From the NCBI GenBank assembly GCA_045616125.1, contig JAZLGC010000082.1, positions 1 to 8,309 on the forward strand: DNA of 8,309 bases, read 5' to 3'. Every line of letters starts with the position of its first letter. The first letter of the stretch is position 1. The translations under genes and the position numbers were made by a program. Source of the DNA: Treponema_I sp045616125. Its GTDB lineage: Bacteria; Spirochaetota; Spirochaetia; Treponematales; Treponemataceae. Below the pieces are notes generated by a model. That model was not told the DNA's origin, made no database searches, and worked only from the letters and a program-made list of their open reading frames with translations. Shown in pieces: positions 1 to 6,246 of the stretch.

Positions 1-2
1 GC

Positions 3-311
3 TTAGTAATCCCTGGCAGTGTAACAACAATTGGCCCTTGCGCTTTCAGTCACTGTGAAAACCTTACCTCAGTTGTATTATCAGAAGGCGTAACATCGAT
101 TGGCCCTAGTTGTTTTGATACTTGTACAAGTCTTACTACAATCACCATTCCTACCAGTCTGAAAACGGTTGAAACTAATGCATTTTGTTTTACAAGAAAC
201 ATCACCGAAGTTATTTTTAATGGCACAGAAGCTGACTGGAAATCAATAAGATTTAAAACCACAAAAGAAAAGACACGCTTACATGATTTGATCAAAAGTT
301 TTGCCAAATAA
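3..311 (+). CDS. BspA-like leucine-rich-repeat protein, C-terminal part
   Basis: This is an open frame of 102 codons that enters from the left edge and ends at TAA 309-311; the start lies outside the window. Three consecutive units of about 23 residues are visible (beginning VTTIGPCAFSHC, VTSIGPSCFDTC and LKTVETNAFCFT). They follow the pattern of the Treponema pallidum/BspA-type LRR family (LRR_5), with I/V-x-x-I-G-x-x-x-F, then a short loop, then L-T-x-V-x-I-P. After the last repeat the sequence ends in the typical NGTEADWKSI segment and a short basic tail (LHDLIKSFAK). Family members are usually surface or secreted proteins used in adhesion and host interaction, often with a signal peptide or lipobox that would lie outside this window. 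The gene is convergent with the minus-strand genes and shares their terminator, so it is probably unrelated to them in function. The family call is strong; the specific role is unknown. Confidence 0.85.
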   Translation, partial: LVIPGSVTTIGPCAFSHCENLTSVVLSEGVTSIGPSCFDTCTSLTTITIPTSLKTVETNAFCFTRNITEVIFNGTEADWKSIRFKTTKEKTRLHDLIKSFAK

Positions 312-337
312 TAACGCAAAATAAGAACTAATCAATA

Positions 338-375
338 AAAAAAGAGGATGACTGATCAACGACATCCTCTTTTTT
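338..375. terminator. Bidirectional intrinsic terminator between the LRR gene and tsaB
   Basis: A perfect 13-bp inverted repeat (338-350 pairing with 363-375; core GAGGATG/CATCCTC) encloses a 12-nt loop. One arm ends in six T on the plus strand and the other gives seven U on the minus-strand transcript. It lies 26 nt after the stop of the plus-strand LRR gene and 4 nt after the stop of minus-strand tsaB, so it can end both convergent transcripts. Confidence 0.93.
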
Positions 376-379
376 ATGA

Positions 380-1072
380 TTACTGCTCCGCAGTATTCTT
401 TTTAATCAGCATCTCCTCTGCTTCACTGGGGCGGATGTATACCGGGCCGTCGTAGTCTTCAAGACCTTTTTCACCTGCGGCAAACTTTTTCTCTGCAAGC
501 TCCAGAAGCTGGGTTCCGCAATCAACAGTAACAGCCGGCAGATATGAAATGTCATATTCTGGATGATTTTCACGTACCAGTTCTACAAAGTATTCAGCAT
601 CAATTCCTACAGCCAGCGCATGTTCTTCTTTGTCTACACCGCTCAGAACGGCTTCTAAGGGGCCATCCTGCGGTTCCTGGCATAATTCTCCACTTCTATA
701 GATTGCGCCGTACCAGCGGTCTTTTTTTGCGTCTATAACGGGAATTACGGCGCCTTTCCAGCTGGCAAAAGGGTAGGCCAGAGCTTCAAGCGTTGGAATG
801 CCGTATAAGGGAATATCAAATGCCAGTTCCAGGGCTTTCAAAGCAGCAAAACTTAACCGTAACCCGGTAAAGGTTCCCGGCCCCAGGGCAAGAGCCATAA
901 ACTGCAGATCTTTTGGTTCCAGTTCAACCAGCTTCAAAACCTGTTCTATGCTAGGCAGCATCTGTTCGCTTTGATGCATGCCGATATCCAACTTGAACTG
1001 GGCAAGTTTATCATCGTTACGGGCGGTAAAAGTAATGCATGGGGTGCTTGAATCAATGGCCAGTGCTTTCAT
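380..1072 (-). CDS. tsaB: tRNA t6A threonylcarbamoyl transfer complex, TsaB subunit
   Basis: The gene encodes 230 residues, the usual TsaB length. The N-terminus MKALAIDSSTPC is the first strand and phosphate-loop-like segment of the ASKHA fold. The signature LALGPGTFTGLR lies at residues 61-72 and the follow-on IPTLEALA at about 92-99. In the known family, TsaB (YeaZ) has no enzymatic activity of its own. It dimerises with TsaD and, together with the ATPase TsaE, allows transfer of threonylcarbamoyl from TC-AMP to A37 of ANN-decoding tRNAs. The ATG at 1072 is preceded by CCGGAG (GGAG at 1080-1083, 8-nt spacer), which supports this start. It begins 18 nt after the tsaE stop, so the two genes almost certainly form one transcript. 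It is the last minus-strand gene before the bidirectional terminator. tsaD is not in the window. Confidence 0.95.
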   Translation of the reverse strand: MKALAIDSSTPCITFTARNDDKLAQFKLDIGMHQSEQMLPSIEQVLKLVELEPKDLQFMALALGPGTFTGLRLSFAALKALELAFDIPLYGIPTLEALAYPFASWKGAVIPVIDAKKDRWYGAIYRSGELCQEPQDGPLEAVLSGVDKEEHALAVGIDAEYFVELVRENHPEYDISYLPAVTVDCGTQLLELAEKKFAAGEKGLEDYDGPVYIRPSEAEEMLIKKNTAEQ

Positions 1073-1090
1073 TTTTGTACTCCGGAAAAA

Positions 1091-1561
1091 TTATTTCGTA
1101 ATAAAACGGGCAGCTTCTTCAGCAAAGCCTGCCCGCTTTTCGTCTTCAAAATTGGCAAGGGTAATTATTCTGCTGTTATCGGGTTGAGCTTCCAGTTTCA
1201 AGATAATGGTTTTCTTAGGCAGCTCTTCCATAATCTTTTCGCTCCATTCGATGATGGAAACGCCTTTACCATAAAGCATGTCTTCAGTTCCCAGATTAAT
1301 GAAATCTTCCGGTCCGTCTAGACGGTAGACATCCATATGGTACAGCGGCAGTGAGCCTTCGTATTCGCTGATCAAGGTAAAAGTAGGGCTGGTGACATCT
1401 TCTTCGACACCAAGGGAAAGTGCGATACCTTTTGTAATGGTTGTTTTGCCGGCTGCAAGCGTTCCCTGCATGGCAATAATATCACCGGGTTTCAGATATT
1501 TTCCGAGAATAGTTCCCAGTTCAATAGTTTCTTCGCGTGTGGCAGTATGCAGTGTAATCAA
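1091..1561 (-). CDS. tsaE: tRNA t6A biosynthesis ATPase TsaE
   Basis: The protein has 156 residues, normal for TsaE (YjeE). A Walker A motif GTLAAGKT is at residues 33-40. The usual family form is GxLGAGKT, so the second Gly is Ala here, but the P-loop consensus is kept. The SPTFTLISEY segment (58-67), LPLYHMDVYRL (71-81) and IIEWSE (103-108) are the other hallmark blocks. TsaE binds the TsaBD heterodimer and hydrolyses ATP between rounds of t6A formation. The start is TTG at 1559-1561: no ATG occurs before residue 31, which already adjoins the Walker loop, and the codon just upstream is the in-frame TAA of the 86-aa gene. A possible Shine-Dalgarno (AAGGA) lies inside the 3' end of that gene and within a palindrome (1564-1578). 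The function call is firm and the TTG start is likely. Confidence 0.94.
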   Translation of the reverse strand: MITLHTATREETIELGTILGKYLKPGDIIAMQGTLAAGKTTITKGIALSLGVEEDVTSPTFTLISEYEGSLPLYHMDVYRLDGPEDFINLGTEDMLYGKGVSIIEWSEKIMEELPKKTIILKLEAQPDNSRIITLANFEDEKRAGFAEEAARFITK

Positions 1562-1822
1562 TTAAGGAAGTCTTCCTTCGTAATCTTCGTTAAGAATCAG
1601 TTCTTTTAATTGTTTAAGAACCGGTAACAAAGGATAATCGAAGGAATCTTTAAATTCAATATCAATAGTTTTAGTTCCCAAGGGAGACATCTCTATAACG
1701 AACTCAATAGGTACGGTTTGTGTAACAAGAGGAAGTTCTATAACAACATCGCCCAGGAACGTCTTACGGTAATATATAAATGTTTCGTCACGCATGACGT
1801 TCTTCAGACCTAATACTTTCAT
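1562..1822 (-). CDS. Conserved-looking small protein of unknown function, 86 aa
   Basis: I do not recognise this protein. It is 86 residues with no cysteine, no signal peptide and no membrane helix. It starts MKVLGLKNVMRDETFIYY and is rich in alternating hydrophobic residues (DVVIELPLV, PIEFVIEM, KTIDIEF), suggesting a small beta-rich domain. It ends in one amphipathic helix (LLPVLKQLKELILNED). The ATG at 1822 is preceded by AAAGGA (1836-1841) at a long 13-nt spacing, so initiation may be weak. The stop TAA (1562-1564) is followed immediately, and in the same frame, by the TTG start of tsaE. This strongly implies co-transcription and probably translational coupling with tsaE. It follows the PilZ gene after 104 nt. 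It could belong with t6A synthesis or with the motility genes upstream; the sequence does not decide. Confidence 0.8.
   Translation of the reverse strand: MKVLGLKNVMRDETFIYYRKTFLGDVVIELPLVTQTVPIEFVIEMSPLGTKTIDIEFKDSFDYPLLPVLKQLKELILNEDYEGRLP
1564..1578. repeat. Perfect palindrome over the tsaE ribosome binding region
   Basis: AAGGAAG and its exact complement flank one central base, and the whole sits in the last codons of the 86-aa gene (E-G-R-L-P). On the minus-strand mRNA the left arm is the only purine-rich Shine-Dalgarno candidate for tsaE. It can pair with the CUUCCUU arm, leaving a small loop once the inner pairs open. Ribosomes translating the 86-aa gene would melt this structure. The palindrome is read directly; the regulatory meaning is inference. 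Confidence 0.5.
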
Positions 1823-1829
1823 AGATAAA

Positions 1830-1858
1830 ACTGTATCCTTTGCTCAGCGGTACGTCAA
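1830..1858 (-). promoter_or_regulatory. Possible sigma-70-type promoter ahead of the 86-aa gene
   Basis: On the minus strand, TTGACG (1853-1858) and TACAGT (1830-1835) lie 17 nt apart in the 104-nt gap after the PilZ gene. The -35 box matches 5 of 6 and the -10 box 4 of 6. A caution is that the putative Shine-Dalgarno AAAGGA falls inside the spacer, so a transcript starting here would be almost leaderless. This is a weak call; readthrough from the PilZ gene is equally possible. Confidence 0.25.
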
Positions 1859-1926
1859 TAAATCACATTTTTTGTGTTGAAGACCGTTAATTTTTCTTAA
1901 AAGTCGTAACATTACAGAGGATTTTG

Positions 1927-3021
1927 CTAACTTAAGAAGCCGTACACCTTTGAGAAAATCTTGTTCCGGGTTTTTCTGCTTACTTTCAGGAATACAATAT
2001 GCAGTGTAAATGCCCGATTATCCTTCATGGGATCGGTGGCAACAATAAGACCTGTTACTTCGTCTTCTTCCAGTGAATCAATCTTAAGGGAAAGATGAAT
2101 ATACTGCTGCTGTTTAATATTCATGGGTGTTTGAATACTGCATCCACCGGCAGAAAGTTCCATTAATTGTGCCGGGTACTTACGCTCCATGGGGGTATAG
2201 GTAATGTTGGCTGTTTTCCCAGGTCCGCTGGCAGAAACCTTAACTGCAGAAAAATGGCAGTTGTTGTTCATGGGCACCCGTTTAAACTGCCGCCGCTGAT
2301 ACCGGGTAAGGTTGTTGCAATGGGATACAACCATTTCTCCGGCTCCTGTAATATTCTGATAGCGTATGACACGGACATATCCTATGTATGCAGTATTCAT
2401 CTTGGTCTGATACATAATGGTAATTTTAGACAGTTCCTTTGGTCGGATCTGGTTATTGAATATGTCCCGGGGAATTGAAAGAACCATCTCGTCTTTGGTT
2501 TGACTGATAAGGGTAATCTGATACTGTTCTTTTGTTTCATCGATGTAAATTAAAACAGATTCATCGGGAATTGAAGTTGTAGTTGTAATGTTATACTGGT
2601 TTTTTCTGACATTTTCGCATTTCTGACGAATGGAAAAAAGAAGGCTCAGCTGTTCCTGAATGGTATTGTCTGGTGCAACCTGCGACTGAATGTCATAGTA
2701 CCGTGAGTTGAAAAAATCATCGGAAAACTGGTCAAAACGCAGATGATACTCAAGGTTCGGAATACGCTGTCCTTTACACAGCTGCCAGAGAAATGCTTTT
2801 TCAGGATTGGTCAGACCGTAAATCTGTTCAAGATGAGCGATAGTTGCTGACGTGGTAATTTTGCTGGCAAGACGTTCTGTGTTTGTCTTGTTTTTAAGGA
2901 TTGCACGGATTATAAAGTTGAGAATAACAACGACAACGCTGATAATCGCTGCGATAAAGACAAATGTATAGTTCGATACATCCTGGCGTGCTTCCAGAGG
3001 AGTGACAAAAAGCCAGTACAT
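1927..3021 (-). CDS. Membrane-anchored PilZ-domain protein, predicted c-di-GMP receptor
   Basis: The protein has 364 residues. One hydrophobic helix at about 18-43 (YTFVFIAAIISVVVVILNF) is followed by a basic stretch (RAILKNK), which predicts a single-pass anchor with the bulk in the cytoplasm. Residues about 60-145 look helical. Residues about 155-240 are beta-rich, resembling the YcgR-N/PilZN-type domain that precedes many PilZ domains. The C-terminal PilZ domain starts with an RxxxR motif (RRQFKR, R244 and R248). The second motif, normally [D/N]xSxxG, is ELSAGG here (E288, S290, G293). PilZ proteins bind c-di-GMP and, next to flagellar genes, often act on the motor or on filament assembly. 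The ATG overlaps the upstream gene's TGA by one base (TGATG, 3019-3023), indicating translational coupling. Domain identity is good; ligand binding is uncertain because of the Glu substitution. Confidence 0.82.
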   Translation of the reverse strand: MYWLFVTPLEARQDVSNYTFVFIAAIISVVVVILNFIIRAILKNKTNTERLASKITTSATIAHLEQIYGLTNPEKAFLWQLCKGQRIPNLEYHLRFDQFSDDFFNSRYYDIQSQVAPDNTIQEQLSLLFSIRQKCENVRKNQYNITTTTSIPDESVLIYIDETKEQYQITLISQTKDEMVLSIPRDIFNNQIRPKELSKITIMYQTKMNTAYIGYVRVIRYQNITGAGEMVVSHCNNLTRYQRRQFKRVPMNNNCHFSAVKVSASGPGKTANITYTPMERKYPAQLMELSAGGCSIQTPMNIKQQQYIHLSLKIDSLEEDEVTGLIVATDPMKDNRAFTLHIVFLKVSRKTRNKIFSKVYGFLS

Positions 3022-3614
3022 CAGTTGAATTCCTTTAACGAAGCAGCAAACTGTTCAAGACGGGGTTTTAATTCCCATTCTGCCAGGTCACCGGTAAGAA
3101 CAGTATCTCCCGCCTTTAATGCATTTTCAAAATCAGTCAGAACCGGTGAAAAATCTTTCAGAAAATCCTGCATGGTCATACTGGTAATTTTCAGGGATTC
3201 AAAACGGGCAGGAAAGAGGCAGATAAGGGCTGATAAATGGCACATGGCATCGAAGGTATCTGCAAATGTTTTCAGAATTTCTGCGACAACTCCGTCTTTA
3301 TGGGTTTGTAACAAGACAGGAACCTGCTCCAGCTGCTGGGCAAGATTTTCGCAGGGAGATACAAGGTGTTTCAGTGCTTCCGTCACATCATCTTCCTGAA
3401 CAGTAACTACAGCAATTTCATTAATTGAATCAATGGGCAAAGAATAACATTCTTCAATTTCACCGGCGTTTACATTTTTCCCGTCAATTGAGATGCTGAT
3501 AATAGTAGCATGATTCTCTTCTGCCAGTGTTTCCAGGGCCTCAAGAATCTGGCCTGCATTTTTTTCTTCTTCAAGATTAAAATCCAGATTATTACCATTC
3601 AATAAGATTTTCAT
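3021..3614 (-). CDS. Unrecognised 197-aa protein between fliD and the PilZ gene
   Basis: I cannot name this protein. Residues 1-73 have the strand order of a beta-grasp (ubiquitin/ThiS-like) domain: MKILLNG, LDFNLE, helix AGQILEALETLAEE, TIISISIDGKNV, then a final strand INEIAVVTV. There is no C-terminal Gly-Gly. Residues 74-197 are predicted all-helical and include LKAGDTVLTGDLAEWELKP (166-184) near the end. There is no signal peptide or membrane helix, so it should be cytoplasmic. An upstream in-frame ATG exists at 3644, but it has no Shine-Dalgarno. The ATG at 3614 has AAAAGGAG ending 10 nt before it and restores the natural MKI start, so I chose it. The gene follows fliD after 87 nt and is coupled to the PilZ gene by TGATG. 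A role as an export chaperone or motility regulator is inference from position only. Confidence 0.8.
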   Translation of the reverse strand: MKILLNGNNLDFNLEEEKNAGQILEALETLAEENHATIISISIDGKNVNAGEIEECYSLPIDSINEIAVVTVQEDDVTEALKHLVSPCENLAQQLEQVPVLLQTHKDGVVAEILKTFADTFDAMCHLSALICLFPARFESLKITSMTMQDFLKDFSPVLTDFENALKAGDTVLTGDLAEWELKPRLEQFAASLKEFN

Positions 3615-3615
3615 A

Positions 3616-3632
3616 ATGGAACTGCTCCTTTT
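3616..3632 (-). promoter_or_regulatory. Ribosome binding site that fixes the start of the 197-aa gene
   Basis: On the minus strand, AAAAAGGAGC lies about 10 nt before the ATG at 3612-3614. The alternative in-frame ATG at 3642-3644 is preceded only by an AT-rich stretch without a purine-rich motif. This supports the shorter, 197-residue product. Confidence 0.75.
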
Positions 3633-3671
3633 TGTATTATCCATATATTACCGTAAAATCCATAAAATAAA

Positions 3672-3688
3672 AGCCCACATAGCAGGCT
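3672..3688 (-). terminator. Weak terminator-like hairpin after fliD
   Basis: In the minus-strand RNA, AGCC pairs with GGCU (3685-3688 with 3672-3675), with two possible further wobble pairs inside. U-rich sequence (UUUUAUUUUA) follows directly, and an A-run on the 5' side could pair with the first U residues. It starts 13 nt after the fliD stop. The short stem suggests partial termination, with some readthrough into the 197-aa gene. Confidence 0.4.
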
Positions 3689-3701
3689 GTTTTAGTATTC
3701 C

Positions 3702-5765
3702 TTAATTATTATTGTTTGATCGTGTCCAGTTGGAAATAGTATCAGATTGATTACTCAAATTGTTCAAGGTTGATTCCATGGTTCCAAACTGTTTCTTGTA
3801 CTGGGCCTCTTTGGTTTCCAATTGTGCTTCCAGTTTTTCAATTTTTGCTTCACTGTTTTTGATTTTAGTATCAAGGCTGGAAATGCGGTTGGAGATTATC
3901 CCGCCTGTCTGAACATATGCCTGAAGGGTCTGTTGCATCTGATAGGCAATTCCGCTGTCAATAATTAAATCGCCATCTGAATCGTACCCCATCAGATTTT
4001 TGATATCATCGATATTTGATTCCAGCATTTCATCAAGTTTTTTTTCATCAATTTCCAGGTATCCCCGAAGACGTGCAGCAGAGTAGCCGGTGCTTCCAGA
4101 TGAAGCGTTGGTACTGATGCCTATCTGGCTGAGCATGGTGATTTCAGTACCTTCCACCGGATACGTATTAGAAACAATCCGCTGTAAACTCGATTTACTG
4201 GTGGTTAATGTCTGGTCAGCCATGAACATGCCGAGACGAGCCTGTGCATCGTCAATTTCGTCAGAGGAAAGGTAATCCAGTTCAGAAATAATTTCCGGCT
4301 TATTCTGGGTAAGAATGTTTATTTCAGTAAGCACCTGATTGTAATTTGCAACCATTTTGATAAGGGCATCTTTAGAAGTTTCAACATCAGGTTTTATGGT
4401 AATCTTTACCTGCTTGTCAGAAGGCTGATACAGATTCAGGGTAACATCCGGTACAATGTCATCAATTTTGTTTTCACTGCGGCTCATGGTAATGCCTTCG
4501 TATTTAACTTTTGCATCTCCGGCTCTTGTAATAGCATTAACCGGCTCATATCCCTGGTCACCGGAACCACTTTCCTGATAAGAAGCTGAACTGAAAGTGA
4601 CCGTTTTCAGTGAGTTGTTGTTTCTGATGACAATGCCGGTTGCATCAGGATAGTTTTTCAGGTTTACCGAATATGTCTGGTCAGTATTATCCTGACTTAC
4701 AGCATCCAGTGGTATAAGACCATTCTTTGTCTGGATGAAAGCTATAACATTGTCTTCGGTAACTTCTACTGCAGGTTCTGCAGGGGTAGATACGGGTTGA
4801 CGGGAAGCTAAGGTGTAATCAGGTGATTCATTGTAAATGATAATGCCACGGTACTGAATTTTTCCTGAATCAGGCATAACCGGTTCATTTTCTACAGATT
4901 CAGTGTTAGAAAGTGAGTTTGCATCAGCTGGTTCATCTGGTTCTTCATAGGCATATGCCTGTGGGTTATCAACATTCAGGGTAAATGAGATGACACTTTG
5001 ATTATCTGCTTTCGAAGGTATTGAAAGGGTAAAACCACTTTTAGCAGGTACTGTTACTGTTCCATTTTGTACTTTTACCTGCTTGAATGCATAGCCGTCA
5101 GTTTTGCTGTAATCACTGGAATTTTTTCCAAAAGATGTTTCTGTTGTCTTGGTTTTCTGTAGCATCCTGGTATCAAGTGCCAGATTCAGGGCATCATCGG
5201 AAAAAATGAGACGGTTTTCTTCTCCTGTTTTTAATGATTCAATGAGCAGTGCTTTTTCTGTGCTTGAAACCCCGATAAGAGTTGCTTTTACAGTTTCTCC
5301 TCCACGTCGGTTCAATGCGGCCACAAAGTCTGCTACCTTTCCGCCTTTCCATTTGAAGGATACTGTTTTGTCGCTGACGGTATAGGTGTAGGTACCGTTA
5401 GGAACTTCATAATCTTTATCAATTTCAGCTGATAAAAAACGGTCAGCAGTTGCTATTTTGTCAACTTTAATATTAAAGCTTTCTATTGCTGCATTTCTTC
5501 CAGGTGAAGCTGTTATGGCGTCTTCGTCAGAGGAATCGGCAAGTTTGTTATTAAAGGGATTGTCAAAAGAATAGAGACTACGGCAACTTTCCCGCAGGGT
5601 TGACATGATACGGTTGACGGTCCGCCAGGAATCCTGCTGGTCATGCAATGTTTCAAGGTTAGACTCTTCCCGGGTTAGAGGTATTCTTTCTGCCTGCATC
5701 AACTTTTCTATAGTTTCGTTGGTGCCGTATTTGCTGTTAACTCCGGGAATACTTATATCTGCCAT
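3702..5765 (-). CDS. fliD: Flagellar filament cap protein FliD (hook-associated protein 2)
   Basis: FliD has 687 residues here, longer than the roughly 450-470 of enterobacterial FliD. The N-terminal FliD_N region (about 1-110) begins MADISIPGVNSKYGTNETIEKLMQ, the usual opening. A long beta-rich middle follows (about 110-430) with an acidic, probably flexible linker at 273-300 (EEPDEPADAN). FliD_C is recognisable from about 435 (VTLNLYQPSD, then DALIKMVANYNQ and MFMADQTL) to the end. Residues 626-675 form a heptad-rich coiled coil, and the protein ends in Asn residues. A DSDGD loop at 595-599 resembles calcium-binding loops. FliD forms the distal cap under which flagellin subunits fold; in spirochetes this occurs in the periplasm. 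The ATG at 5765 has AAGGA 11-13 nt upstream. It lies 57 nt after flaG, probably in the same transcript. Confidence 0.95.
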   Translation of the reverse strand: MADISIPGVNSKYGTNETIEKLMQAERIPLTREESNLETLHDQQDSWRTVNRIMSTLRESCRSLYSFDNPFNNKLADSSDEDAITASPGRNAAIESFNIKVDKIATADRFLSAEIDKDYEVPNGTYTYTVSDKTVSFKWKGGKVADFVAALNRRGGETVKATLIGVSSTEKALLIESLKTGEENRLIFSDDALNLALDTRMLQKTKTTETSFGKNSSDYSKTDGYAFKQVKVQNGTVTVPAKSGFTLSIPSKADNQSVISFTLNVDNPQAYAYEEPDEPADANSLSNTESVENEPVMPDSGKIQYRGIIIYNESPDYTLASRQPVSTPAEPAVEVTEDNVIAFIQTKNGLIPLDAVSQDNTDQTYSVNLKNYPDATGIVIRNNNSLKTVTFSSASYQESGSGDQGYEPVNAITRAGDAKVKYEGITMSRSENKIDDIVPDVTLNLYQPSDKQVKITIKPDVETSKDALIKMVANYNQVLTEINILTQNKPEIISELDYLSSDEIDDAQARLGMFMADQTLTTSKSSLQRIVSNTYPVEGTEITMLSQIGISTNASSGSTGYSAARLRGYLEIDEKKLDEMLESNIDDIKNLMGYDSDGDLIIDSGIAYQMQQTLQAYVQTGGIISNRISSLDTKIKNSEAKIEKLEAQLETKEAQYKKQFGTMESTLNNLSNQSDTISNWTRSNNNN

Positions 5766-5822
5766 ATGTGCTACAGTTCCTTAGTTTCGGGAAATCCTAA
5801 AATTCCGGAAGAGCAGGGCAAT

Positions 5823-6212
5823 TTATATCTGCTGATCAAAAATCAGGCCAATTGCTTCTTTAATGCGGATTTGCATTGTCTGAATCTCTTCAGATGGAAT
5901 TTCCTTAATTACCTTATCGGTAGAAGGATCAACCACCTTGACGATAACCTTTCCCAACTGTTCATTTACGTTAAACTGTACTTTGGTTCCAAGATTATCC
6001 GTTAAATCCTGAATTTCTTTGATTTGAGCCTTAACTTTCTGTGTTTCCTGAGAAATATCAGCAGCAGTTGTGTTAAGTTCCTGATTGACAGGTGCAGACT
6101 GAGACATAGCTATGGCGGCTGAAGTTTTTGTTTCAGTTTTGTTGCGAGGAGATGAAGATACTTTCTGGCCTTCCGTGGCCACTGTCTGCCCTATGTTACT
6201 GATAGTGATCAT
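5823..6212 (-). CDS. flaG: FlaG-family flagellar protein
   Basis: The protein has 129 residues, in the normal FlaG range. The first 50 or so are polar and Ser/Thr/Gln-rich, likely disordered. The conserved FlaG domain covers about 55-126, with VQFNVNEQLGKVIVKVVDPSTDKVIKEIPSEE matching the family pattern in which a beta hairpin is followed by V-I-x-x-I-P-x-E-E. FlaG usually sits between flagellin and fliD genes, as here, and has been linked to filament length or filament-cell attachment in other bacteria. Its exact role in spirochetes is unclear to me. The start at 6212 has a very strong Shine-Dalgarno, AAGGAGGAG, directly after a small hairpin (6223-6241) that may control access to it. It is separated from flaB by terminator-like hairpins and from fliD by 57 nt. 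Confidence 0.9.
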   Translation of the reverse strand: MITISNIGQTVATEGQKVSSSPRNKTETKTSAAIAMSQSAPVNQELNTTAADISQETQKVKAQIKEIQDLTDNLGTKVQFNVNEQLGKVIVKVVDPSTDKVIKEIPSEEIQTMQIRIKEAIGLIFDQQI

Positions 6213-6215
6213 GGG

Positions 6216-6241
6216 CTCCTCCTTGGAATATCCGTTTCCAA
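6216..6241 (-). promoter_or_regulatory. Hairpin with GGA loop abutting the flaG Shine-Dalgarno; candidate CsrA site
   Basis: In the flaG leader RNA, UUGGAA (6236-6241) pairs with UUCCAA (6223-6228), leaving the 7-nt loop ACGGAUA. The last two A residues of the stem are the first two of the Shine-Dalgarno AAGGAGGAG (6216-6224). A GGA in a hairpin loop with an A two bases before it, plus GGA in the Shine-Dalgarno, is the pattern bound by CsrA/RsmA proteins. The hairpin is read directly; CsrA control is inference. Confidence 0.45.
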
Positions 6242-6246
6242 ATTGA

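Noticed and set aside
50..319. 89-codon minus-strand ORF at the left edge
   Set aside because: It is antisense to a clear leucine-rich-repeat coding frame and crosses the region just before the bidirectional terminator.
2167..2478. Plus-strand ORFs inside the PilZ gene, the 197-aa gene, fliD and both flaB genes
   Set aside because: All lie opposite well-supported coding frames, show no family motif, and have composition expected of antisense reading frames.
3615..3644. Longer start for the 197-aa protein at the ATG at 3644
   Set aside because: The ten extra codons (DNTKRSSSI) include the strong AAAAGGAG ribosome site of the downstream ATG, and no Shine-Dalgarno precedes the upstream ATG.
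5766..5822. A third GGA-loop hairpin in the fliD leader
   Set aside because: The only stem (GGAA/TTCC around a loop with GGA) is 4 bp with an adjacent mismatch, too weak compared with the flaB and flaG structures.
5766..6005. 79-codon plus-strand ORF over the flaG-fliD junction
   Set aside because: It is antisense to flaG over most of its length and has no Shine-Dalgarno or recognisable domain.
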